Source: Candidatus Copromonas avistercoris (nom. illeg.)
GTDB lineage: Bacteria > Bacillota > Clostridia > Lachnospirales > Lachnospiraceae
DNA length: 42,039 bases
Direction: 5' to 3'
Assembly: GCA_018713185.1 (NCBI GenBank)
Contig: DVFQ01000121.1
Span: 1-42,039 of the forward strand
Shown here: positions 8,842 through 16,645 of the stretch, piece after piece
Layout: each line of letters starts with the position of its first letter
How positions within the stretch are numbered: position 1 is the stretch's first letter
Position numbers and translations under genes: made by a program
The notes under the pieces: generated by a model
Told to the model about the DNA's origin: nothing
The model's input: the letters and a program-made list of their open reading frames with translations, nothing else
The model's database searches: none

Positions 8842-10056
8842 ATGGCACGTGCCCATGCGCAGACAAGGACGCCCAAGGTTCCGGTCCGGGATCAGACCCG
8901 CATCCAGGGGGAGGCCCAGCCGAAGAAGAAGCGTCCCCGCCGGTTTTATGATTACAGCCTGCTGTTTACCATTATTTTCCTGACGGTATTCGGCCTGATC
9001 ATGATCTACAGCTCCAGCTATTACAATGCCCAGGTAAACGGCCAGCCTCCGTCCTATTATATGGTCCGCCAGGCGCAGATCGCCTTTGCCGGCTTCGTGA
9101 TGATGCTGGTGATCTCCAAAATGAACTATCACTTTTTCGCGAGGTTCACCATTCCGGCCATTGTGGTGTCCTACGTTTGTATGCTGCTGGTGAATTTTAC
9201 CAGCCTGGGCATCGAGGTCAACGGAAAGAAGCGGTGGCTGGGAACCCGGTCGCTGCGGATCCAGCCGGCAGAGCTGGTCAAGGTTACGGTGATCCTGGTT
9301 TTGGCGGTGATGATTACCAAGCTGGGGAAAAAGATCAACGAATGGCGGGTCTGGGGAATGTTAGCGGCATTGATCGGACCGCTGGCCCTTCTGGTAACGG
9401 CCAACAACCTAAGTTCCGGTATTATTATCGTCGGCATCGCGTTCGTAATGATGTTTGTGGCCTGCAAACGGAAGTGGCCCTTTGTCTTGACGGCGGCGCT
9501 GATCGCGGCGGTGATCCTGTTTGCCGAACCGGTGGCTTTGGCGCTGGAGCAGGTGGGGATCCTCCATGAATATCAGCTGGAGCGGATCCTGGTCTGGAAG
9601 GAACCGGAGGCCTACGCCCAGGACGGCGGCTTCCAGGTGCTTCAAGGACTTTACGCCATTGGCTCAGGCGGCCTCCTTGGAAAAGGGCTGGGACAGAGTA
9701 TCCAGAAGCTCAGCTTCCTTCCCGAGCCCCAGAACGACATGATTTTCGCCATTATCTGCGAGGAGCTGGGATTGTTTGGCGCGGTTTCCGTGATCCTGAT
9801 CTTTTTGTTTATGCTGTACCGGTTCATGGTGATCGCCGGCAACGCGCCGGATCTGTTCGGCGCCCTTTTGGTGGTCGGGGTAATGGCCCATATCGCCATC
9901 CAGGTGGTTTTAAATATCGCGGTTGTTACCAACGTGATCCCCAATACGGGAATTACTCTTCCGTTTATCAGCTACGGTGGCACCTCCGTCTTATTTTTGA
10001 TGATCGAAATGGGAATGGTTTTGAGCGTTTCCAATCAGATCCGGCTGGAAAGCTAG
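8842..10056 (+). CDS. ftsW: SEDS peptidoglycan glycosyltransferase FtsW
   Basis: Polytopic SEDS-family enzyme that polymerises lipid II at the septum together with a class B PBP. After a basic cytoplasmic N-terminus of about 35 residues come about ten membrane segments. Family motifs include GLGQSIQKLSFLPEPQNDMI, the conserved IICEELG and the C-terminal PFISYGGTS. The gene starts with ATG behind GGAGGA and follows murD after 55 bases. The division role (rather than RodA or SpoVE) is inferred from its place in the dcw cluster. Confidence 0.93.
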   Translation: MARAHAQTRTPKVPVRDQTRIQGEAQPKKKRPRRFYDYSLLFTIIFLTVFGLIMIYSSSYYNAQVNGQPPSYYMVRQAQIAFAGFVMMLVISKMNYHFFARFTIPAIVVSYVCMLLVNFTSLGIEVNGKKRWLGTRSLRIQPAELVKVTVILVLAVMITKLGKKINEWRVWGMLAALIGPLALLVTANNLSSGIIIVGIAFVMMFVACKRKWPFVLTAALIAAVILFAEPVALALEQVGILHEYQLERILVWKEPEAYAQDGGFQVLQGLYAIGSGGLLGKGLGQSIQKLSFLPEPQNDMIFAIICEELGLFGAVSVILIFLFMLYRFMVIAGNAPDLFGALLVVGVMAHIAIQVVLNIAVVTNVIPNTGITLPFISYGGTSVLFLMIEMGMVLSVSNQIRLES

Positions 10057-10128
10057 GCGGCCGGGACTGGAAAACGCCAGGCGGCTGGAGCTAGAAAAGT
10101 CGGCTGGCCGGAACTGGCGGAAAGGAAA
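10057..10128 (+). repeat. Degenerate 24-bp repeats directly after the ftsW stop
   Basis: Three imperfect 24-base units start at 10057, 10081 and 10105; the first two share GCGGC-GG--CT-GAAAA. They begin immediately after the TAG and stay in the ftsW frame, where they would read AAGTGKRQ, AAGARKVG. No function is evident. The rest of the 136-base ftsW-murA gap holds only the murA ribosome site. Confidence 0.5.
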
Positions 10129-10192
10129 AACGGGAACCGGACATTCTCCCCCTGCATAAGATACGGTATAGCTTTTTTCTGGGGGGATCGGC

Positions 10193-11500
10193 TTGTCCGC
10201 GATACAGGTGCAGGGGCTTTTGCCGTTAAATGGAAGGATCCAGATCCAAGGCTCAAAAAACGGGGTGCTGCCCCTGATGGCGGCGGCGCTTTTGGGGCGG
10301 GGCGTGACGGTGCTCCGCCGTGTTCCCCGGATTTCCGATGTAAGGATCATGGCGGATATCCTGAGATATTTAGGATGCCGGGTCAGCTTGGAAAAGGACT
10401 GCGTGACGATCGACGCTTCGGCGCTTTGCAGGAACCAGATCCCCAGAACCTATGCGGGGAAGATGCGTTCCTCCTGCCTCCTTTTAGGACCTCTGCTTGC
10501 CAGACTGGGAGAGGCGGTGATCGCTTATCCCGGCGGCTGCGTGATCGGAAAGCGGCCCATCGATTTCCATATTCATGCGCTGGAGCGGCTGGGAGCCGGA
10601 TTTAAGGAGCAGAACGGCTGGATCACGGCCAAGGCCGCGGCGAAATCTGGGCGGCTTTTTGGTACCTGGATCGTATTTCCCTATCCCAGCGTCGGCGCGA
10701 CGGAGAACGCGCTGTTGGCCTCGGTTCTGGCGGAGGGGACGACCATCCTTTTAAACTGCGCCATGGAGCCGGAAATCGAAGAACTCTGCCGGTTCCTGAT
10801 CAAAATGGGGGCTAGGATCCGCGGCGCGGGCGGCCCGGAGCTGGTGATCGAAGGAAAAGAGCAGCTGGAAGCCTGCGAATTTGATCTGCGGGGGGACCGG
10901 ATCTGCGGAGGAACTTATTTGGCGGCGGCCATGACCGCCGGCGGGGACGTGACGGTTTCGGGCGTCCGTCCGGGTGATCTGAGAGAGCCTCTGAAAGCAA
11001 TGAGGCGGATGGGAGCCAGGATCCAGGCGGATGAGGAAAAGCAGGAGATCCGGCTGGTGATGGAAAAGCGGCCGGAGCCGGTGCGGCTGGAAACGGGGCC
11101 TTATCCCATGTTTCCTACGGACCTTCAGTCCATCCTTCTGGCGGCGGCCTGTACGGCCAATGGAAAAAGCCGGATCCGGGAAGCGGTGTTTGAAGCCCGG
11201 TTTGAGGCGGCCAAAGAGATGCGGCAGTTTGGAGCCGGGATCATGATTGAAAAAGATACGGTTTTTGCGGAAGGACGCTATCCGTTAAGGCCGGCCGTTG
11301 TGAAGGCGCCGGATCTGCGGGGCGGCGCGGCCCTTGTGCTGGCGGCATTGGCGGCGGAGGGAGAGAGCCGGATCGCGGATTCCGGGTATATAAAAAGAGG
11401 ATATGAGGATATCTGCCGGGATCTTCGCATGCTGGGCGCGGATGTGCGGGAAATCGGACCGGGCGATGAGACGGCGGCAGAGGGAAAGAGATACAGGTGA
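10193..11500 (+). CDS. murA: UDP-N-acetylglucosamine 1-carboxyvinyltransferase (MurA family)
   Basis: Transfers enolpyruvate from PEP to UDP-GlcNAc, the first committed step of peptidoglycan synthesis. The 435-residue product keeps the family residues: K22-N23 in QGSKNGVLPLMAA, the PEP/fosfomycin-binding cysteine C116 in YPGGCVIGKRPID, and the catalytic Asp in PYPMFPTDLQS. The start is TTG, chosen because GGGGGGAT lies 5-10 bases upstream. It occupies the position where many relatives have murG. Clostridia often carry two MurA paralogues; which this one is cannot be decided here. Confidence 0.9.
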   Translation: MSAIQVQGLLPLNGRIQIQGSKNGVLPLMAAALLGRGVTVLRRVPRISDVRIMADILRYLGCRVSLEKDCVTIDASALCRNQIPRTYAGKMRSSCLLLGPLLARLGEAVIAYPGGCVIGKRPIDFHIHALERLGAGFKEQNGWITAKAAAKSGRLFGTWIVFPYPSVGATENALLASVLAEGTTILLNCAMEPEIEELCRFLIKMGARIRGAGGPELVIEGKEQLEACEFDLRGDRICGGTYLAAAMTAGGDVTVSGVRPGDLREPLKAMRRMGARIQADEEKQEIRLVMEKRPEPVRLETGPYPMFPTDLQSILLAAACTANGKSRIREAVFEARFEAAKEMRQFGAGIMIEKDTVFAEGRYPLRPAVVKAPDLRGGAALVLAALAAEGESRIADSGYIKRGYEDICRDLRMLGADVREIGPGDETAAEGKRYR

Positions 11501-12282
11501 TGGAGATGAGAAGACGAAGAGGACGCGGCGGATATGGACTTTACAGACGCAGAAGGCGGGGGAAGAAGATCGGGCTGGTGCTGGGAGTGGTGTTTGGCCT
11601 TCTTCTTCTGATCGCCGTTCTTTTGTTTTCTGTGCGGATCACGGAGATCGAGGTAAGCGGAAACCAACATTATACCAAGGAACAGATCATCGATTTGATC
11701 TTTAGTGAACGGTGGTCGGATAATTCCGCTTATTGCTATTATGAGAACCAGTTCCGGGAGCATAAGTCGATCCCCTTTATCGAAGAATATACCATTGAGT
11801 TTAAAAGCCCCACGAAGGTGGAGATCGTGGTGTTTGAAAAGAGCGTAGTGGGCTACGTGTCGGACATGAGCAGCTATATGTATTTTGATAAGGATGGCAT
11901 TATCGTGGAAAGCTCTTCGGAGCAGCTTCCCGGCGTGCCGTGGGTAACGGGCCTGGAATACGGACATATCGTCCTCCATCAGCCGCTGCCGGTGGCCGAT
12001 CAGGAAATCTTCGAGGAGATCCTGAATCTGACCCAGGTGCTTTCCTTAAATGAGGTCGAGGTGGACGAGATCCATTATAACAGCTTCGGAGAAGCGGAGC
12101 TGTCCATCGGCGGGATCAAGGTGGAGCTGGGAGATTCGTCGGAAATCAATGGAAAGATCGCGGAATTAAGGGATATTCTTCCAGAGCTGGAAGGACTTTC
12201 CGGCACCCTGTATCTGGATACCTACGACGCGGCTAATTCCAGTCCGACCTATACGTTCCGCAAGGAACCGCAGGAATCTTAG
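11500..12282 (+). CDS. ftsQ: Cell division protein FtsQ/DivIB
   Basis: Bitopic divisome protein that links FtsL/DivIC to the septal synthases. A strongly basic cytoplasmic N-terminus (RRRRGRGGYGLYRRRRRGKK) precedes one membrane helix and a POTRA-like domain beginning ITEIEVSGNQHYTKEQI; the rest resembles the beta domain of FtsQ. I take the ATG at 11500, which overlaps the murA stop (TGATG) and sits 9 bases after AGGGAAAGAG; the ORF track starts one codon earlier at a GTG. The product is 260 residues, and the coupling makes it part of the murA transcript. Confidence 0.9.
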   Translation: MEMRRRRGRGGYGLYRRRRRGKKIGLVLGVVFGLLLLIAVLLFSVRITEIEVSGNQHYTKEQIIDLIFSERWSDNSAYCYYENQFREHKSIPFIEEYTIEFKSPTKVEIVVFEKSVVGYVSDMSSYMYFDKDGIIVESSSEQLPGVPWVTGLEYGHIVLHQPLPVADQEIFEEILNLTQVLSLNEVEVDEIHYNSFGEAELSIGGIKVELGDSSEINGKIAELRDILPELEGLSGTLYLDTYDAANSSPTYTFRKEPQES

Positions 12283-12340
12283 GCGGATTTCGCGGCCGGG
12301 CAGGGAAAGAAAATTAAAGCTTTATTTAAAAAATTAGTGG

Positions 12341-12369
12341 TTGATATTTTCATAAAAATCAAATATGAT
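12341..12369 (+). promoter_or_regulatory. Sigma-A promoter of ftsZ
   Basis: TTGATA (12341-12346), a 17-nt spacer and TATGAT (12364-12369) match the housekeeping consensus well and stand in AT-rich DNA between ftsQ and ftsZ. Transcription would start near 12376, giving a leader of about 75 bases. Confidence 0.8.
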
Positions 12370-12450
12370 ATATGTTAGACCAGCGAGTGATGAATACAGA
12401 AAAAAGATCATAATAGAAATCAGGACGAGAGGGAGAAGGAGGAGACAGTC

Positions 12451-13635
12451 TTGTTGGAGATTAAGATAAATGAGGCGGAGAATTCCGCGAGAATTCTTGT
12501 AATCGGCGTAGGCGGCGCCGGAAATAACGCGGTGAACCGCATGGTAGAAGAGAATATTATGGGTGTCGAATTTATCGGCATTAATACGGACAAGCAGGCG
12601 CTTCAGTTCTGTAAGGCTCCGACGGCGATGCAGATCGGCGAGAAGCTGACCAAGGGACTCGGCGCTGGCGCGAAGCCGGAGATCGGCGAAAAGGCGGCGG
12701 AAGAGAGCCAGGAGGAGATCGCCCAGGCAATGAAGGGCGCGGACATGGTGTTCGTAACCTGCGGTATGGGCGGCGGAACCGGAACAGGAGCCGCGCCGGT
12801 GATCGCGAGGATTGCCAAGGATATGGGAATTTTAACGGTGGGCGTTGTGACGAAGCCCTTCCGTTTCGAGGCGAAGCAGCGGATGAACAATGCCCTGGAG
12901 GGAATTGAGAATCTGAAAAACTCCGTCGATACCCTGATTGTGATCCCCAACGACCGTCTTCTTGAGATCGTTGACAGAAGAACGACGATGCCGGACGCTT
13001 TAAAGAAAGCGGACGAGGTTCTTCAGCAGGCAGTGCAGGGAATTACGGATCTGATCAATGTTCCTGGCCTGATCAACCTGGATTTCGCGGATGTCCAGAC
13101 CGTTATGACGGATAAGGGCATCGCTCATATCGGAATCGGAAAGGCCAAGGGCGACGAGAAGGCCCTGGAGGCTGTAAAGCAGGCGGTATCCAGCCCGCTT
13201 CTGGAAACGACCATCGAGGGCGCTTCCCATGTAATTATCAATATCTCGGGCGATATCAGCCTGATCGAGGCCAACGAGGCCGCCAGCTATGTACAGGAGC
13301 TGGCTGGCGACGACGCTAATATTATCTTCGGCGCGATGTACGATGAAAACGCGGAGGATGAGGCGACGATTACGGTAATCGCTACCGGCCTGGACGCTCA
13401 CGGAGCCAATACTCCGGTGGAGCGGGCAATGAAGGATTTTACAAATTATAAGCCCAAGATGCCGGCTTCTCTCCAGAAACCGGCGGCAGCTCCGGCTCCG
13501 GCGGCTTCCAAATCGCCGAAAGAAGCCGCGGCTACGGCTCCTCAGTTAAATATTCCCGCCGGAACCCCTGTTTACCGTCCAGCGCAGAAAGAAACCCAGA
13601 TCAATATTCCGGATTTCTTGAAGAACCGCAGATAG
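12451..13635 (+). CDS. ftsZ: Cell division protein FtsZ
   Basis: Tubulin-like GTPase that forms the Z ring. The 394-residue product has the nucleotide-binding [15 protein letters not shown] near the N-terminus, the tubulin signature GGGTGTG at 107-113, and the T7-loop region [11 protein letters not shown]. An Ala/Pro-rich linker follows at about 335-375, then the C-terminal peptide [11 protein letters not shown] that binds partners such as SepF or FtsA. Start is TTG at 12451 behind GAAGGAGGA; the product MLEIK fits the family. It has its own promoter and terminator. ftsA is not present upstream. Confidence 0.98.
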   Translation: MLEIKINEAENSARILVIGVGGAGNNAVNRMVEENIMGVEFIGINTDKQALQFCKAPTAMQIGEKLTKGLGAGAKPEIGEKAAEESQEEIAQAMKGADMVFVTCGMGGGTGTGAAPVIARIAKDMGILTVGVVTKPFRFEAKQRMNNALEGIENLKNSVDTLIVIPNDRLLEIVDRRTTMPDALKKADEVLQQAVQGITDLINVPGLINLDFADVQTVMTDKGIAHIGIGKAKGDEKALEAVKQAVSSPLLETTIEGASHVIINISGDISLIEANEAASYVQELAGDDANIIFGAMYDENAEDEATITVIATGLDAHGANTPVERAMKDFTNYKPKMPASLQKPAAAPAPAASKSPKEAAATAPQLNIPAGTPVYRPAQKETQINIPDFLKNRR

Positions 13636-13670
13636 GACAAGTCTGTTTTATCTTTTTCATCAGGATACAA

Positions 13671-13703
13671 AGGGGGCGGATTTCGTCCGTCCCCTATCTT
13701 TTT
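13671..13703 (+). terminator. Rho-independent terminator after ftsZ
   Basis: AGGGGGCGGA and TCCGTCCCCT form a 10-bp stem (one G-U pair) with loop TTTCG, followed by ATCTTTTT. It ends the ftsZ transcript and isolates the spoIIG unit. Confidence 0.88.
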
Positions 13704-13975
13704 CGACACGCTTCTTTCCATCGAAGGAGAGCGGCGTGCGGATCTTATGCTTCTTTTATTTTCATATTTTTTCACATTTTTATTTTTTCACTTTTTAAAT
13801 TTCTATCGTTTTCATTTGCAATGTCTTTCTATCACGGCGGATCTTGTTTGAGGTCTTCGTCTGTTCTTCGTTTGCGAAGGATCTTATCACCGGTTTCCGG
13901 TTCTGTCAGCTTCTCTTGTTTTTTCAAAGAAAATGGAAAAAAGGGCGATAAATAACGGGTGTTCTCTCCTTGGTT
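13704..13975. other. Gene-free gap between ftsZ terminator and spoIIG promoter
   Basis: About 270 bases without a supported gene. ORFs here on the - strand run antisense into spoIIGA and look like shadows. A TTCGACA heptamer (13702-13708, the reverse of the Spo0A core TGTCGAA) overlaps the terminator T-run; a pyrimidine-rich AT stretch fills 13745-13820. Confidence 0.5.
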
Positions 13976-14008
13976 TTGACAAAATCCGAAGGGCTGTCTG
14001 GCTATAAT
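13974..14008 (+). promoter_or_regulatory. spoIIG-type promoter with Spo0A box and 21-bp spacer
   Basis: A perfect -35 TTGACA (13976-13981) and perfect -10 TATAAT (14003-14008) are separated by 21 bases, too far for ordinary sigma-A use. The Bacillus subtilis spoIIG promoter has the same kind of overlong spacer and needs phosphorylated Spo0A. Here TTTTGACAAAAT covers the -35, which on the - strand reads ATTTTGTCAAAA, close to the 0A box TTTTGTCGAAA. Regulation by Spo0A is inferred. Confidence 0.82.
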
Positions 14009-14053
14009 TATGGCTGGATCGCTGGAAAGGTACAGGCAAAGGAGATGGGCTCC

Positions 14054-14839
14054 TTGGATTATGTTTGGTATGCGGATGTTTTTTTCCTGACGGAGCTTCT
14101 TAGGAATTACTTTCTTCTTTTCCTGACGGCAGTTTTTGAGAGAAGAAATCCGTTCCGGTTCCGACTGATCCTGGCGGCTGCGGCAGGAAGCTTTGGCAGT
14201 ATTCTTTTTTGGCTGCTTCCGGTTCTTCGGCAGCCGGTCTGTATTCCGGTGGCTGCGGCTGCTTTGGGGAGTCTTATGGTTTTTCTGGCGTTTCCCATCA
14301 ACGGTAAAAGGGTCGCGGTCCGGCTTTTGGGCTTCCTTTTTGCGTCGGCCGCCGTTATGAGCGGCGGACTTTCCTTTTTTCGGCAGTTTTTTTATTTGAC
14401 GGAGCTGGAAAGCTTGCTTTGCATGGGAGCGGTCATGGCTGGTCTGGCGGCCTTTTTTTGGGCGGCAGCCCAGAGCCGGAGACTGGGGACGCTTCGGTAT
14501 CCGGTGCGTCTTTATTACCGGGGCAAAGAAAAGGAATTTATGGCTCTTGCGGATTCCGGAAACCGACTGCGGGAGCCGGTGACCGGAAAGCCGGTCAGCG
14601 TCATTTCCTATGAGGACTGCCAGGGGTTCTGCGATACGCTTTCGGCTGTATTTTGTATCCCATACCGCTCCGTGGGAAAGGAACAGGGGATGCTGACGGG
14701 GATCGTCTTTGAACGGATGGAGATTTTCCGGGATTCCGGGGTGCTTACGGTTGAAAAGCCGGTGGTGGCCGTCGCCAGGGAGCCGCTTTCGGCCGACGGG
14801 AGCTTTACCATGCTGCTGCCGGAGGAATTGGTCATATGA
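14054..14839 (+). CDS. spoIIGA: Sporulation sigma-E factor-processing protease SpoIIGA
   Basis: Membrane aspartic protease made in the mother cell that removes the pro-sequence of sigma-E on a signal from the forespore. The start must lie after the promoter at 13976-14008, so I reject the ORF-track start at 13970 and take the TTG at 14054, 9 bases after AAAGGAG; this gives 261 residues beginning [20 protein letters not shown]. About five membrane segments fill the N-terminal half, then the soluble domain with the catalytic Asp in ADSGNRL (about 167) and the conserved [13 protein letters not shown] and LSADGSF stretches. It lies 13 bases before its substrate gene sigE. Confidence 0.93.
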   Translation: MDYVWYADVFFLTELLRNYFLLFLTAVFERRNPFRFRLILAAAAGSFGSILFWLLPVLRQPVCIPVAAAALGSLMVFLAFPINGKRVAVRLLGFLFASAAVMSGGLSFFRQFFYLTELESLLCMGAVMAGLAAFFWAAAQSRRLGTLRYPVRLYYRGKEKEFMALADSGNRLREPVTGKPVSVISYEDCQGFCDTLSAVFCIPYRSVGKEQGMLTGIVFERMEIFRDSGVLTVEKPVVAVAREPLSADGSFTMLLPEELVI

Positions 14840-14852
14840 GGAGGAGAGGTTT

Positions 14853-15593
14853 ATGATTATCAAGATTTCGATCCCAAACCGGATCAAGCTGAAAAAGGTC
14901 GCCAGCCTGCGGGCGGTATTCTGGCCGAAGGAAGGCGAGATCCATTATATTGGAGGGGCCGACGTGCTTCCGGCGCCGCTTTCGGCCGCGGAGGAGACGG
15001 AGACGCTGGCCCGCTTTGGAACAGAAGGGGAGAAGGAGGCCAAGTCCCGCCTGATCGAGCATAATCTGCGCCTTGTGGTGTACATAGCAAAAAAATTCGA
15101 CAATACCAGCGTGGGCGTCGAAGATTTGATCTCCATCGGGACCATCGGCTTGATCAAGGCGATCAATACGTTTAATCCCGCGAAAAATATCAAGCTGGCG
15201 ACGTACGCGTCCAGGTGCATTGAAAACGAGATTTTAATGTATCTGCGCAGAACCAGCAAAACCCGGCTGGAGGTTTCCATCGACGAGCCTTTAAACGTGG
15301 ACTGGGACGGGAACGAACTGCTGCTTTCCGACATCCTGGGAACCGAGGAGGATGTGATTTCCAAGAACATGGAGGCGGAGATCGAACGGGATCTTTTGAA
15401 AAACGCCATCGAGCATTTAAGTCCCAGGGAAAAGCGGATCGTCGAACTGCGTTTCGGCCTAAAGGACGCGGAGGGAGCGGAGATGACCCAGAAGGAGGTG
15501 GCGGATCTGATGGGGATTTCCCAATCCTATATTTCCAGATTGGAAAAAAAGATCATGAAACGGCTGAAAAAGGAGATCGTACGTTTCGAGTAA
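14853..15593 (+). CDS. sigE: Sporulation RNA polymerase sigma-E factor
   Basis: First mother-cell sigma factor of sporulation, made as an inactive precursor and cut by SpoIIGA. I start it at the ATG at 14853 behind GAGGAGAGG; the longer ORF from 14709 only overlaps spoIIGA in another frame. The 246-residue product has an N-terminal pro-sequence with basic and hydrophobic residues that ends near HYIGGAD, matching the processing zone YYIGGSE of the Bacillus protein. Region 2 ([39 protein letters not shown]) and region 4 ([23 protein letters not shown]) are intact. sigG, which usually follows, is absent. Confidence 0.97.
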   Translation: MIIKISIPNRIKLKKVASLRAVFWPKEGEIHYIGGADVLPAPLSAAEETETLARFGTEGEKEAKSRLIEHNLRLVVYIAKKFDNTSVGVEDLISIGTIGLIKAINTFNPAKNIKLATYASRCIENEILMYLRRTSKTRLEVSIDEPLNVDWDGNELLLSDILGTEEDVISKNMEAEIERDLLKNAIEHLSPREKRIVELRFGLKDAEGAEMTQKEVADLMGISQSYISRLEKKIMKRLKKEIVRFE

Positions 15594-15748
15594 GACGTTC
15601 TTACCAAAAATTCATTGACAGTTTCCCCAGTTTTGTACTTCCATTTCAAAAAGAAATAAGGTAGAATGGAGCATGACGAGACGAAGAACAGATAGAGAAA
15701 TCGGGAATTTTCTGCGGCGGAGGCCACAGAAGAGAAAGGGGAAACTTT

Positions 15749-16645
15749 ATGAAAATTGCGGTGGTGACGGACAGCAACAGCGGGATCACTCAGAAGCAGG
15801 GAGAAGAGATGGGGATTTCGGTTGTCCCTATGCCGTTTATGATCGATGGCGAAACATATTTTGAAGATATTACGCTGACGCAGGAGGAATTTTATCACAG
15901 GCTGGAGCGGAATGCGGACATTTCCACTTCCCAGCCGTCGCCGGAGACGGTGACGAAGCTTTGGGACCGTCTGCTTTCCGATCATGACCAAGTGGTCCAT
16001 ATTCCCATGTCCAGTGGCCTTTCCAGCTCCTGTGAAATGGCGATGGCGATGGCGGCCCAGGAGCCTTATGAGGGCCGGGTTTTCGTGGTAGATAATCAGC
16101 GGATTTCCGTAACCCAGTACCAGTCGGTGCGGGACGCGCTGATGCTGATTGGTCAGGGAGCGGACGGGGCGCAGATCAAAAAGCGGCTGGAAGAGACGGC
16201 GAAGGATTCCGTTATTTTTATTACAGTGGATACGCTGAAATATCTGAAAAAGGGAGGGCGGATCACGCCGGCGGCCGCGGCCTTGGGCACGCTTTTAAAG
16301 ATCAAGCCGGTTTTGATCATCCTGGGTGAGAAGCTGGACGCTTACGCGAAAGCGAGAACGGTAAAGCAGGCCAAATCCGTGATGCTGACGGCGATCCAAA
16401 AGGAGTTGGAAACCAGGCTCCATGACGGGGAATGCCGCAGGTGCCATCTGGCGATCGCCCATACCAACAATGAAGAGGCGGCCCTGGAATTTAAGAAGGA
16501 AGTGGAGGAACGGTATCCTTACGCGGATGTGATCATGGCTCCGCTGTCCTTAAGCATCGCCTGCCACATTGGCCCTGGAAGCCTTGCGGTAACGGCGACG
16601 AGAAAGATGGATGAGGAATATGAAGAAGATCACGGAGCGGTTTAG
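15749..16645 (+). CDS. DegV family fatty acid-binding protein
   Basis: DegV proteins bind a fatty acid and, as FakB, present it to the kinase FakA for phosphorylation; not every paralogue has been tested. The 298-residue product shows the family pattern: AVVTDSNSGI at the start, STSQPSP, the SSGLSSS loop, the KKGGRI turn and HIGPGSLAV near the end. ATG follows GAAAGGGG. No FakA gene is nearby. The 155-base gap after sigE contains a TTGACA (near 15615) without a convincing -10, and a TAGAAT at about 15662 without a good -35, so I do not call a promoter. Confidence 0.9.
   Translation: MKIAVVTDSNSGITQKQGEEMGISVVPMPFMIDGETYFEDITLTQEEFYHRLERNADISTSQPSPETVTKLWDRLLSDHDQVVHIPMSSGLSSSCEMAMAMAAQEPYEGRVFVVDNQRISVTQYQSVRDALMLIGQGADGAQIKKRLEETAKDSVIFITVDTLKYLKKGGRITPAAAALGTLLKIKPVLIILGEKLDAYAKARTVKQAKSVMLTAIQKELETRLHDGECRRCHLAIAHTNNEEAALEFKKEVEERYPYADVIMAPLSLSIACHIGPGSLAVTATRKMDEEYEEDHGAV

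Noticed and set aside
13832-14887. 351-residue ORF on the - strand over spoIIGA
   Set aside because: Entirely antisense to a gene with clear SpoIIGA motifs; composition (rich in R, K, Q, H, P) is that of a shadow frame.
15615-15668. Possible degV promoter (TTGACA near 15615, TAGAAT near 15662)
   Set aside because: The two elements are about 40 bases apart and neither has a convincing partner at 16-18 bases.
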